A program made the translations under genes and the position numbers. The notes under the pieces are model-generated. The model was not told the DNA's origin. It worked only from the letters and a program-made list of their open reading frames with translations, and ran no database searches. DNA of 14,518 nucleotides from an uncultured Elusimicrobiales bacterium (GTDB lineage: Bacteria; Elusimicrobiota; Elusimicrobia; Elusimicrobiales; Elusimicrobiaceae): the NCBI GenBank assembly GCA_944325235.1, contig CALUZE010000021.1, forward strand, positions 1 through 14,518, given 5' to 3'. Within the stretch, counting starts at the first letter, position 1; every line of letters starts with the position of its first letter. This document shows, piece after piece, positions 6,834 to 14,359 of this stretch.

Positions 6834-7952
6834 TTACGGGTCCAGCGTTACGTTGTATTTAGGCAGCGGGTTCGGCCACACGCAGTTGTTGTTGGAGCGC
6901 GGGCAGGACAGCACCACCGTGTTGCGTACGTACGGTTTGTATTTTTGTTCCAGATTGATATTAAAATAATTTTTCGGCAGTTTAAACGATTGTTTCAGTT
7001 TAATGCCGCGGCCCAGCGTGCGCAGGCGGCTGCGGGAACCGGCATCCAAATACGCAAACTGGAACAAATGGCTGCCGTTGGGCAAAATTTCGGACGCGGC
7101 AAAGTCAATATTATATGCGCCGCCGTGTTCGCCGCTCATGCCGGAGTCAGACGCGTAAAAGCGCAGTTTGTTGAGTTCAAACGGGTCCAGGTTAATGGAC
7201 AAAAACCGCCGCAGCTGGGCGGCACTCTGGCGGGCGCAATCCGACTTTTTGCAGTCGTTCGTATTTAAAAAATACCCCGTGCGGAAAGCCACCGCGTTTT
7301 TGGTTTCCTGTTTGTAAATATATTCCTGGGATTCAAAAATGTTGCCCGTGGTGGCAAACGTGGTTAAATAGTTTTTAATCACTTCCACCCCGTAACGAAG
7401 CGCCGGGAAATAATAATCGTCCACCAGGGCGCGGCTCATCACCGGCACCGTTTCTTCCGCATCGGGCGCGCGCGGCTGTTCCTTTTCCCAATCGCCGCGG
7501 GGAAATTCCTGGATAGACGGGTCGTAGCGCAGGCCCCAGTCCGTGGAATCGGCATTGGGCGGGCCGTTAATACCCGTATTGTAGTCCGGGCCCAGGGCCG
7601 GGATACCGCCGCCGTGGTAGAACAATTCAAACACACTCACCGGCTGTTTGCCGGCTTGTTGGGCGGTAGCTTTGGGGGTGACTTTCATATCCTTGTAATA
7701 CAGCATCACACGATAGGGGAGCGGCCCGTTAATCATTGCCACCGCGTTTAAGTAGGTGCTGAGCACGGACACTTGGGTGTAGGCTGCATTATCCAGCGCA
7801 AACTGCTGGCGGACCTTGGTCATAGATACTTTGGCCATTTCAAACAGCAGATAAATGACCAAAATAAAAATGGGCGCCAAAAGCACCGCAGGAAGCATAA
7901 TTTGTGCTTTGCGGTCTTTTAACTTCCAAACGGTCCGACGGAGGATAGACAT
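6834..7952 (-). CDS. TadG-like pilus-associated membrane protein
   Basis: From the ATG at 7952 this is 372 residues; a TTG at 7958 would add two more and overlap the pilin stop by 4 bases. A basic N-terminus (RKAQIMLP, about 14-21) precedes one hydrophobic helix (about 18-41), then a large presumably periplasmic domain. The helix position and the following AKVSMTKVRQQFALDNAA segment resemble TadG/TadE-type proteins, where a helix leads into an amphipathic stretch. A Gly then Glu +5 prepilin site is not evident, so it may be an uncleaved anchor. Cysteines occur in two pairs (234/239 and 350/357). There is no clear Shine-Dalgarno, and the start is 2 bases after the pilin stop, so translation probably relies on coupling. 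The specific role is unknown; a minor subunit or anchoring factor is inferred from neighbours. Confidence 0.7.
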   Translation of the reverse strand: MSILRRTVWKLKDRKAQIMLPAVLLAPIFILVIYLLFEMAKVSMTKVRQQFALDNAAYTQVSVLSTYLNAVAMINGPLPYRVMLYYKDMKVTPKATAQQAGKQPVSVFELFYHGGGIPALGPDYNTGINGPPNADSTDWGLRYDPSIQEFPRGDWEKEQPRAPDAEETVPVMSRALVDDYYFPALRYGVEVIKNYLTTFATTGNIFESQEYIYKQETKNAVAFRTGYFLNTNDCKKSDCARQSAAQLRRFLSINLDPFELNKLRFYASDSGMSGEHGGAYNIDFAASEILPNGSHLFQFAYLDAGSRSRLRTLGRGIKLKQSFKLPKNYFNINLEQKYKPYVRNTVVLSCPRSNNNCVWPNPLPKYNVTLDP

Positions 7953-7954
7953 AA

Positions 7955-8131
7955 TCAATTGGGGGAAATCAATTGCCCCACAAACGTAAAGAAGAAACGC
8001 ACGATATCCGTATGGAACGCCGTCAAAAAAGCCGACAAAATCACCACCACCGTGGCCAGCATCAACACATATTCAATGGTTGCCTGCCCGCGGCGCGCGG
8101 CCCAAAGCAAAGCCGGCTTTTTGATGCGCAT
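7955..8131 (-). CDS. Flp-type pilin (58 aa prepilin)
   Basis: The leader MRIKKPALLWAARRG is followed by QATIEYVLML. Cleavage after Gly15 leaves Glu at +5 and Tyr at +6, the classic Flp signature, then a hydrophobic helix (about 20-40) and a short tail with three consecutive Phe. The mature pilin would be about 43 residues, within the range for Flp pilins. I prefer the ATG at 8131 because GGAG lies 9 bases upstream and overlaps the end of the response regulator gene; the ATG at 8155 would add 8 residues, overlap that gene by 20 bases and lacks a ribosome site. It is likely the major or a structural pilin of a Tad-like pilus, or a pseudopilin of a related secretion system. Its place directly after the response regulator suggests co-expression with the sensor genes. 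Confidence 0.85.
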   Translation of the reverse strand: MRIKKPALLWAARRGQATIEYVLMLATVVVILSAFLTAFHTDIVRFFFTFVGQLISPN

Positions 8132-8135
8132 GGCG

Positions 8136-8837
8136 TTAATCTCCGTTATTTTCATCGTCGGGGACGATCGTCCCTTCCGAAGAAATCAGCCCCTTTTCAA
8201 TGGCTTTCACCACCGCTTCTGTGCGGCTGCTTACGCCCAATTTATGAAAGGCGCTGTTCAAATGGTTTTTAATCGTTTTGACGCTGCAGTTAAGCTCTTT
8301 GGCAAGTTCTTTGTTGCTTAATCCTTTGCCCAAGAAGTCCATTACTTTAATTTCCGTCTTGGTCAGCGTGGCCTGGGAGGGCATACCGTTGTTGCCCATT
8401 TTGCGCAGGCCGTGGAGCAGCTTGCCCATCAGCTGCTGCGGAATCATCAAGCCTTCGCTGGTGAAGGTTTTGATGGAGTTAACCAACTCGGCCGCCGGCA
8501 GCATTTTGGACAAATAGCCGTTGGCCCCCGCCTGAATGGCGTCCAGCACGTGGGCTTCGTCTTCAAAGCTGGAAAGCATCAGCACGTTCACTTCCGGGCA
8601 CGATTGGCGGATTTGCCGCGTGGCATTAATGCCGTCCATCTTCGGCAATTTAATATCCATCAGCACCACGTCCGGTTTGAGTTTTTTGGCTTTGGCAACC
8701 GCCTCAATTCCGTCGGCGGCTTCCCCCACCACTTCAATCCACTTTTCCCCGTTCAGCACGTCTTTAATGCCTTCGCGGAACAGCGTTTGGTCATCGGCAA
8801 TCAGTACGGTCACTTTTTTCTTTTTGTTCATTGGCAT
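8136..8837 (-). CDS. NarL/LuxR-family response regulator
   Basis: This 233-residue protein has an N-terminal receiver domain (about 8-125) with the acidic pair Asp15/Asp16, phosphoacceptor Asp61 in LMDIKLP, Ser89/Ser90 at the switch position and Lys111. A LuxR-type helix-turn-helix covers about 157-217 (LTKTEIKVMDFLGKGLSNKE, then the SVKTIKNHL recognition helix and RTEAVVKA). Length is normal for the family. The C-terminus is acidic. The alternative ATG at 8831 (MNKKKKVT) has GGAG 7 bases upstream and may be the true start; 8837 has GAGG 5 bases upstream. It follows the REC-kinase gene by 24 bases and is the likely final output of the two kinases, probably acting at pilin or membrane-protein promoters (inference). 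Confidence 0.93.
   Translation of the reverse strand: MPMNKKKKVTVLIADDQTLFREGIKDVLNGEKWIEVVGEAADGIEAVAKAKKLKPDVVLMDIKLPKMDGINATRQIRQSCPEVNVLMLSSFEDEAHVLDAIQAGANGYLSKMLPAAELVNSIKTFTSEGLMIPQQLMGKLLHGLRKMGNNGMPSQATLTKTEIKVMDFLGKGLSNKELAKELNCSVKTIKNHLNSAFHKLGVSSRTEAVVKAIEKGLISSEGTIVPDDENNGD
8161..8174. other. 14-bp perfect palindrome GGGACGATCGTCCC
   Basis: A spacer-free palindrome lies inside the 3' end of the response regulator gene, about 30 bases upstream of the preferred pilin start. It could be an operator, or a 5-bp hairpin with a GATC loop in RNA. Roughly one such palindrome is expected by chance in a window this long. Confidence 0.3.
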
Positions 8838-8861
8838 ACTCCCCTCGCGATGTTAAAACGG

Positions 8862-9983
8862 TTAAGAATTTGTAATGGGCAGCGTAAAATTAAACGAGGC
8901 GCCCTTGCCCAATCCGTCGCTATGCGCCCAAATCCGGCCGCCGTGGTTGACCACGATGTCTTTGGCGATGGACAACCCTAACCCCAACCGGCCCACGCGG
9001 CTTTTGTCGCCCACCTGAGTAAAGCTGGTAAACAGGTTCGGAGCCTGTTCCGGGTCAATCCCGTCGCCCGAGTCCGTTACCGACACTTTAGCATTTTTTT
9101 CATCTATTTTGCTAACGACAATTTCAATCGTTCCGTTGTCGGGCGTGTGGCGCACGGCGTTTTCCAAAATGTTGGAAATTACCTGGCGGATGCGTTTCTC
9201 GTCGGCGAATACGGGCACCGCACCGCAGCTTTCAAACGTCACGCGGATGTTGCGTTTGGCGCCCTTGGCGCGGAAAATTTCCGCCACTTTTTTTAAGCTT
9301 TCCGTCAGTTCAAAGCGGGTTTTTTCTATACGCAGTTTGCCTTTTTCAATGGCGGCCCAGTCCACCAGGTCTTTAATCAAATGTTCAATCTGGCTGATGG
9401 ATTCGTCCATAAACATCATTTTTTTCTTTTGGTCCTCGTCCGGGTTGAGCTTTTTCTTAAGCATATCAAAGCTCATTTTAAGCGTCATCAACGAGTTGGA
9501 CAAGTCGTGCGACACGATGGAAAAGAATTTGGACTTCATATTGTTCAGCCGGTCCAAATCCGCATTGCGGGTTTTCAGCTGGGCGAGTAATTCCTTGTTG
9601 CTTTGTTCCAAGAAATACTTGTCCAGCGCACGGTTAATCGTGCGCTTTAAATAGTCAAAATCCACCGGTTTCATCAGGAAATCGTACACCGATTCCTGCA
9701 TGGCTTCCATAATGGCGTTTAAGGAAGCATAGGCCGTGATCATAATAATCTGCGTGTCCTCGTTGAACGAGCGGATTTTGCGGATTAATTCCAAGCCCGT
9801 TTCGCCGGGCAGGTTGTAATCCATCAAAATGACGTTGAAAAATTCGCTGGCGCAGATTTCCAAGCATTCCGCGGCATTGCCCGCCTGATACACTTTGTAG
9901 CCCTCAATTTCCAACAAATCCACCAGTGTTTCACGCAGGTTGTTGTCATCGTCTACGACTAAGATTTTAACTTGCTTCTCCAT
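8862..9983 (-). CDS. Response regulator-histidine kinase (REC-HisKA-HATPase), soluble
   Basis: In this 373-residue cytoplasmic protein the receiver comes first (about 6-120), with Asp11-Asp13, phosphoacceptor Asp55 in LMDYNLPG, Thr83 and Lys105. A coiled linker leads to a HisKA domain with His159 in IVSHDLSNS. The ATPase domain has an N-box at 271-275 (NILEN), G1 motif DSGDG (304-308) and G2 GRLGLGLS (331-338). There is no membrane segment. It begins inside the upstream kinase gene (17-base overlap, with GGAG 9 bases before its ATG), so the two are translationally coupled. Receiver-first kinases usually have their activity set by receiver phosphorylation, which fits a relay from the Cache kinase to this protein and on to the NarL-type regulator. 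The direction of transfer is inferred from gene order only. Confidence 0.93.
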   Translation of the reverse strand: MEKQVKILVVDDDNNLRETLVDLLEIEGYKVYQAGNAAECLEICASEFFNVILMDYNLPGETGLELIRKIRSFNEDTQIIMITAYASLNAIMEAMQESVYDFLMKPVDFDYLKRTINRALDKYFLEQSNKELLAQLKTRNADLDRLNNMKSKFFSIVSHDLSNSLMTLKMSFDMLKKKLNPDEDQKKKMMFMDESISQIEHLIKDLVDWAAIEKGKLRIEKTRFELTESLKKVAEIFRAKGAKRNIRVTFESCGAVPVFADEKRIRQVISNILENAVRHTPDNGTIEIVVSKIDEKNAKVSVTDSGDGIDPEQAPNLFTSFTQVGDKSRVGRLGLGLSIAKDIVVNHGGRIWAHSDGLGKGASFNFTLPITNS

Positions 9984-11856
9984 AGTTGGTATCTCCGGGT
10001 TTTCTGTAAATTTTTAAATAAATCTGAAAGCAGCTCCCCTTGCCGGGTTCGCTTGTAATAAACAACTTGCCCTTGTGGCGGCTGATGGCTTTGCCCACGA
10101 CCGCCAACCCCAGCCCCGTACCGCGGGCCTTGGTGGTAAAGAACGGCGCAAACATTTTGTGCCGGACTTCTTCGGTAATGCCGGTGCCTTGGTCGGCAAT
10201 GTAAATGCACACCATCCGGCGGCCCACCTTAGTGCCCACCGTCAAGGTTCCGCCGTTGGGCATGGCCTCAATGGCGTTGGAAACCACGTTGCGGATGGCT
10301 TGTTTGATTTCTTCCGCGTCCACCTTGATGCGCACGCTTTCCGGGTCCAGTTCTTCCTTCAGCGTAATGCCCGGAATGAACGGATACGAAAGCAAAATTT
10401 CGCGCAGGTAGCTGTTCAAATCCACGGTCGTCAGCATCAAGTCCCGCGTGCGCGCATAGCCCAGCACCTCGCTGATAATACTGTTGGCCTGTTTGATTTC
10501 CGCATCAATAATGCCAAACTGTTTGGTCAGTTTCGGGTCCGGCGACGTGACCAGCATTTTAATCAGCCGCGTGGCGTTGCTGATGACCGCCAGCGGGTTG
10601 CGGATTTCGTGGCTGATGATGGACGCCATCTGCCCGATGGCCGCCAAGCGCTCCGCTTTGACCAATTCGCTGCTGGCGTTTTTCAGCTCGCGGGTGCGTT
10701 CTTCCACGCGCTTTTCCAACGCTTGGTTCACCTGGGCCAATTCCGCCTGTGCGCGGATGAGTTCCTGCCGGCGCGTATGCAGCGCGGCGGACATATCCAC
10801 AAATGCGGTAGCCAGCTCCCCGATTTCGTTATTGGGGATTTCCACATCTTCCTTACGCACCACAAAATCGTCGTTTTCCCGTTGTTTAATGGCGGCCGTT
10901 CTCAGCCGTTCCAACGGGCGGGTAATCGGCTTAATTACCCAATAGCTCACCACCAGCACAAACGCCAATACCGCCAGCAGCAGCACCAATACGTCCCAAA
11001 ACGAGTGGAACGTGCTTTCCACAAACAACTGCGCCGCCACATTGGCCGGCTGGTCCACATACACCTTCCAGCCCGGCAGCGATAAATTGGCCACCGCCAC
11101 CAGCACGCGTTCGCCGGTGGGCAGTTCCACTTCGCCGCTGCGGCTGTAGCCCAACTGTTTGTTGATGGCCAGCACTTTTTCCGTCATTTCCGGCTGCGGC
11201 CGCTGCGCCAGTCCGTCCGGCGCACCGTTATAGGAAATAATTTTTCCCTCATCCGACGCAATAATGGCGTTCATATCCAGCGGGTACGCCTGCGACAGCG
11301 ACGTTCCCATCTCCTGCAAGTTCATTTCCGCCACTAAAATGCCGGACACCTGTTTGTCGTCCAAATGCTGGCGCACCGGGAAGGCCATCAGTACAAAAAG
11401 GCCGTCCGGCATTTGATAAACGTCGCTGATATATTCCCGTCCGTTTTGAACGCCGGCGCGCAAAATCTCGGGCAGCAGTTTCTGGTAATTCACCGAAGAC
11501 GCCGGCTTGCCCGTGGAAAAAAGCTGCTTTCCCTGCGGGCTCAATACGGCCAAATAAAAAATGGACGGATTGCGCGCCAACAGGTAGCGCAAGTCCTGCT
11601 CGTTAATAAAATTATGTCCGCCAAAATCGGTATGCAAATCCACAAAGGTGGAAAACAACTGCGCTTTGCGGCTGATATGCGCCCGCGCCACCGAAGCCAA
11701 CCGGCTGGCCACCGTTTGCTGCTTTTGCAAGATTTCATTTTTCAAAACGCGGCTGTCCACCCCCATCACGTGGTAGCCGATAATCAGCACCGGCACGATG
11801 GAAATTAAAATAAGCACCAAAACTGCTTTAGCAAATAAACCGTTTAACCGTTTCAT
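9967..11856 (-). CDS. Transmembrane sensor histidine kinase (Cache-HAMP-HisKA-HATPase)
   Basis: In this 629-residue protein a first helix (about 9-29) precedes a periplasmic sensor of about 250 residues (35-283). Its fold signals, including LAVLSPQGK (102-110), LVAEMNL (174-180) and GWKVYVDQP (262-270), match double-Cache domains that bind small ligands. A second helix (about 288-308) leads into HAMP (309-362), a coiled coil (363-400), HisKA with His416 in IISHEIRNPL, then ATPase motifs: N-box 523-530, G1 DQGTG (555-559) and G2 GTGLGLAV (579-586). All catalytic residues are present. No clear Shine-Dalgarno precedes the ATG, but the signal-anchor N-terminus fits it. The gene is the first after the terminator at 11932-11967, and its upstream region carries TTCGGA repeats rather than an obvious sigma70 promoter. 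The ligand is unknown. Confidence 0.94.
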   Translation of the reverse strand: MKRLNGLFAKAVLVLILISIVPVLIIGYHVMGVDSRVLKNEILQKQQTVASRLASVARAHISRKAQLFSTFVDLHTDFGGHNFINEQDLRYLLARNPSIFYLAVLSPQGKQLFSTGKPASSVNYQKLLPEILRAGVQNGREYISDVYQMPDGLFVLMAFPVRQHLDDKQVSGILVAEMNLQEMGTSLSQAYPLDMNAIIASDEGKIISYNGAPDGLAQRPQPEMTEKVLAINKQLGYSRSGEVELPTGERVLVAVANLSLPGWKVYVDQPANVAAQLFVESTFHSFWDVLVLLLAVLAFVLVVSYWVIKPITRPLERLRTAAIKQRENDDFVVRKEDVEIPNNEIGELATAFVDMSAALHTRRQELIRAQAELAQVNQALEKRVEERTRELKNASSELVKAERLAAIGQMASIISHEIRNPLAVISNATRLIKMLVTSPDPKLTKQFGIIDAEIKQANSIISEVLGYARTRDLMLTTVDLNSYLREILLSYPFIPGITLKEELDPESVRIKVDAEEIKQAIRNVVSNAIEAMPNGGTLTVGTKVGRRMVCIYIADQGTGITEEVRHKMFAPFFTTKARGTGLGLAVVGKAISRHKGKLFITSEPGKGSCFQIYLKIYRKPGDTNYGEAS

Positions 11857-11863
11857 ATCTGGT

Positions 11864-11886
11864 TGTCCGAAACGCTGTCCGAAACG
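11864..11886 (-). repeat. Tandem 11-bp direct repeat upstream of the sensor kinase
   Basis: TGTCCGAAACG (plus-strand reading) occurs at 11864-11874 and 11876-11886, a 12-base period. The core TCCGAA appears twice more at 11918-11923 and 11928-11933. The first copy ends 8 bases from the kinase start codon. The arrangement resembles a binding site for a dimeric regulator on one helical face, or a leader element. No function is known. Confidence 0.6.
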
Positions 11887-11931
11887 TTCGGGTCATCAGC
11901 CGCGGAGCAGCTCATCATCCGAAGGTTTCCG

Positions 11932-11967
11932 AAAACGGGGGCCGGGATACGTCCCAGCCCCCGTTTT
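11932..11967 (-). terminator. Intrinsic terminator after the thiol oxidoreductase-like gene
   Basis: Sixteen-base arms (11952-11967 and 11932-11947) pair with one G-U and a 4-base CGTA loop on the minus strand. The GC-rich core is flanked by AAAA and TTTT, so it could work in both directions. It starts about 20 bases after the stop at 11987 and separates the upstream operon from the sensor kinase unit. Confidence 0.85.
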
Positions 11968-11986
11968 GGCTTTAAAGTGTGGCTTG

Positions 11987-12934
11987 TCAGCAGCTGCCGG
12001 CCGGAGCCGCCGCGCCGGTTTTAGCCGCCGCATTCGGGTTCAAGAACGAGAACCCTTCCAACTGCGAGGCCGTGCCAAAATCCAACTGTACTTTGCCTTC
12101 CCACAAGAAGGTCGGCGAAGCATTCACCCCGTATTCCTGGGCGTATTTGGCTTCTTCTTTCAACAGTTCCACGCCTTCTTTGTCAAACTTCTTCATAATC
12201 TTTTTGACGTTGATGCCCGCTTCTTCCATCGCTTTATCCCAGCGGCTGGAGCGGTAATCTTTATTGCGGATTTCCAGATACTTCCAGAATTTTTCCGGGT
12301 AGTATTTGGCAATTAACAGCTGGCGGATGTCTTCTTCCCATTCGGCCGAGCCGTGCAAGCTGGAAAAGCCGTTCTTTTCGTCATAGTTTACGACATAGCG
12401 GATTTTGATTTCTTTATCCTGCGGCAATTTGCCGTCTTTTTGCGCTTGCAGCACTAATCCTTCGGCCAGGGCGCCATAGGGGCACTGAGACATGACAAAA
12501 ATTTCCATCACGCCGGGTTTAGCGGTTTTGCCGTTAAACACGCCCGAGCGGGTTTGGTGCGGCAAGATGATGAAATCTTCGTTTTCCTGGGCGTAGCCGT
12601 ATTGGAGATGTTTTTCCAATTTGGTGCGAATATCATCCGTCTTTTTAATTAAGTAAAGCGGCAGGAAGCTGTAATCCAGGTTGGCCAGTTTCGGGTCGGC
12701 CGCCGCGTCTTTATAGGACACTTTCGTCACCGTCGGGTCCGCATTTAAAAACTGCGCAATGCCGGCCGTCAGCTGCGGGTCTTCTTTGCCCGCGTCATAT
12801 TCGTCGGATTCTACAACCACAAATTCCGCCTTCGTCTTGGCCGGAGCCTTGGCTTTGGCGGCCTTTTTAGCCGGGGCGGCAAAGGCCAAGCCCGCCACCG
12901 CGCAAATGAGCAAGATGCTTAATAACTTTTTCAT
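11987..12934 (-). CDS. Secreted thioredoxin-fold (DsbA/GILT-like) protein with CPYG motif
   Basis: In this 315-residue protein a signal peptide (1-19, cut near AFA) is followed by a Lys/Ala-rich linker and a domain at about 50-135. A thioredoxin-like part then begins at VMEIFVMSQCPYG (142-154). Cys151-Pro-Tyr-Gly replaces the usual CxxC, so the active site is monothiol. NASPTF (271-276) supplies the cis-proline loop at Pro274, and a helical insertion (about 195-265) resembles that of DsbA-like proteins. Apart from a signal-peptide Cys, the only other cysteine is the last residue, Cys315, after a flexible Ala/Pro/Gly tail. Reduction, isomerisation or scaffold roles are all possible. The start has AGGGG 4 bases and AAGGAG further upstream. 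It follows the 89-residue gene by 14 bases and is the last gene before the terminator. Confidence 0.8.
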   Translation of the reverse strand: MKKLLSILLICAVAGLAFAAPAKKAAKAKAPAKTKAEFVVVESDEYDAGKEDPQLTAGIAQFLNADPTVTKVSYKDAAADPKLANLDYSFLPLYLIKKTDDIRTKLEKHLQYGYAQENEDFIILPHQTRSGVFNGKTAKPGVMEIFVMSQCPYGALAEGLVLQAQKDGKLPQDKEIKIRYVVNYDEKNGFSSLHGSAEWEEDIRQLLIAKYYPEKFWKYLEIRNKDYRSSRWDKAMEEAGINVKKIMKKFDKEGVELLKEEAKYAQEYGVNASPTFLWEGKVQLDFGTASQLEGFSFLNPNAAAKTGAAAPAGSC

Positions 12935-12948
12935 TACCCCTAATCTCC

Positions 12949-13218
12949 TTATTTATCTTCCAAATCCACCCGCACGCCGCGGATGCCCAACGCACACAGC
13001 CAATTATAGGCCAGCAAGAACACCACCGTAGACACCAAAAACAGCAAGGTGCTTTGAATGGCGCGCATCACCAGCCCCATAATGTAGGCCATACTGACCG
13101 TTACGTCCGGGTTAAAAATTTCCATAAAAGCGCTCAGCAGCATCACCACAAATACAGCCAGCGGGAAAACGGAAAACAACACCGTTGAAATGCCAATTTT
13201 TTTGATTTCTACTCTCAT
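12949..13218 (-). CDS. Small two-TM protein, DUF3566-like
   Basis: This 89-residue protein starts MRVEIKKIGISTVLFSVF. Two hydrophobic stretches (about 12-34 and 42-72) enclose a short loop, and the C-terminus reads YNWLCALGIRGVRVDLEDK (71-89). The combination of an EIKKI start, two helices and a Y-N-x-x-x-x-x-GxxGVxVxLE ending resembles the DUF3566 type of small membrane proteins, judged from memory and not searched. AGGAGAGGG precedes the ATG, and the HAMP protein gene ends 24 bases upstream. Function is unknown; position suggests a partner of the adjacent sensor or of the secreted thioredoxin-fold protein. Confidence 0.8.
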   Translation of the reverse strand: MRVEIKKIGISTVLFSVFPLAVFVVMLLSAFMEIFNPDVTVSMAYIMGLVMRAIQSTLLFLVSTVVFLLAYNWLCALGIRGVRVDLEDK

Positions 13219-13242
13219 ATCCCTCTCCTACAACAAGTTCCC

Positions 13243-14352
13243 TTATTTTTCGGGTTCCAGCACCAACACGATGCGGTTTTTCCCGGCGTCGTCCGGCAGC
13301 TGAACAGCTTTCACCACACATTTTACATTTTTATTTACTACCGTGCCGCGCAAAACTTTGGTCGGGTTTTCCAACGCTTCCCCCACCACCTGGATAATTT
13401 CTTGCTGTCTACCGTCAAAAATATCCAGCAAATGCACTTTGTCTTTGCCCGGCATATGCAGTTCAAAGTTGGTATACAAAATGTTGTTGTTCTCGTCAAT
13501 CACCAAGGCGCGGGAGCCTTTGGGCACCGTTACGGCCAGGATGGTTTTCCACCAGCGCTGTTCCTTTTCCAAGGACATAATTTCCACATTTTCCAGGCTC
13601 TTGATGTCCTCGCGGATTTTGCCCAACAGTGCGCTGATGGCCACGGCTACATCGCCGATTTCGTCGCGGCGGGCCGGGAACGAGAGCTTTAAGTTATTTA
13701 ACGAAACCGCTTCCACGCTGTCTTTCAGCGATTCCAGCGGGCGCAGGATTTTAAGCAGCAGGAACAAATACAACACCCCGCCAATCAGCAAAATCATAAT
13801 AAACGCCCCGATGGCATAGCGCACCATGGAAGACTGAATCAGCTGTTTGGCCGTCTCGCGCGAGACGGTTACGTTCACCACCCCCGCCACGGTATTGCCT
13901 TTGGCCAAAAGCGGAATGGCCATATCGTAATAATCGCCGTTACCGGCCAAAATGGCGCGCGGCAGGCCGTCGCGGATGGCCTGCACCACCGCATTGGTTT
14001 CAAAACCGACGGAGTTGTTGTAATCGGAATACGACATCCGCAAGAACTTGGTGTTTTCGTGCCAGCGGATGGAACCGTCGTAGTTCAAGTACACCAGGCT
14101 TTTGATGCGGTCGTCGTTGCGCTGCAGCCCTTTCATGATTTCCGCTTCGCGGAAGGTGGCTTCCCCTTTGGGGCGCGACGCCAGCCACTGCACCAAAGTC
14201 GGCGCGCGGAAACGCACCATTTCCACCATTTCGTTTTGCAGTTTCTTATCAAACACGAACTTGAACAAATTGTAATAAAATAGCCCGCCGATAACGGCCG
14301 CATACACCGTTATCAACACAAACCACAACAACCATTTGGAAGTCAGTTTCAT
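13243..14352 (-). CDS. Membrane sensor with HAMP and PAS-like domain, no kinase domain
   Basis: In this 369-residue protein a helix (about 7-28) is followed by a periplasmic Cache-like domain (30-172), with VYLNYDGSIRWH (87-98) and VAGVVNVTVS (155-164) typical of such folds. A second helix spans about 178-202, HAMP about 203-255 (RPLESLKDSVEAVS and RDEIGDVAVAI), a coiled coil about 245-268, and a C-terminal domain at 275-369 whose ALVIDENNNILYTN segment (282-295) is PAS-like. It stops there: no His box, ATPase, GGDEF or methyl-accepting region is present. It may signal to a separate partner, or be a degenerate kinase that kept only its input half. The TPR gene stop is 7 bases upstream, so they share a transcript. 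Its ending after the PAS-like domain is a natural stop, not a frameshift I can see. Confidence 0.87.
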   Translation of the reverse strand: MKLTSKWLLWFVLITVYAAVIGGLFYYNLFKFVFDKKLQNEMVEMVRFRAPTLVQWLASRPKGEATFREAEIMKGLQRNDDRIKSLVYLNYDGSIRWHENTKFLRMSYSDYNNSVGFETNAVVQAIRDGLPRAILAGNGDYYDMAIPLLAKGNTVAGVVNVTVSRETAKQLIQSSMVRYAIGAFIMILLIGGVLYLFLLLKILRPLESLKDSVEAVSLNNLKLSFPARRDEIGDVAVAISALLGKIREDIKSLENVEIMSLEKEQRWWKTILAVTVPKGSRALVIDENNNILYTNFELHMPGKDKVHLLDIFDGRQQEIIQVVGEALENPTKVLRGTVVNKNVKCVVKAVQLPDDAGKNRIVLVLEPEK

Positions 14353-14359
14353 ATCGTTT

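Noticed and set aside
10075..11085. 336-codon open frame on the plus strand
   Set aside because: It lies wholly antisense to the sensor kinase, whose motifs are intact. The product is rich in His, Arg and Gln and has no domain features, as expected of a shadow frame.
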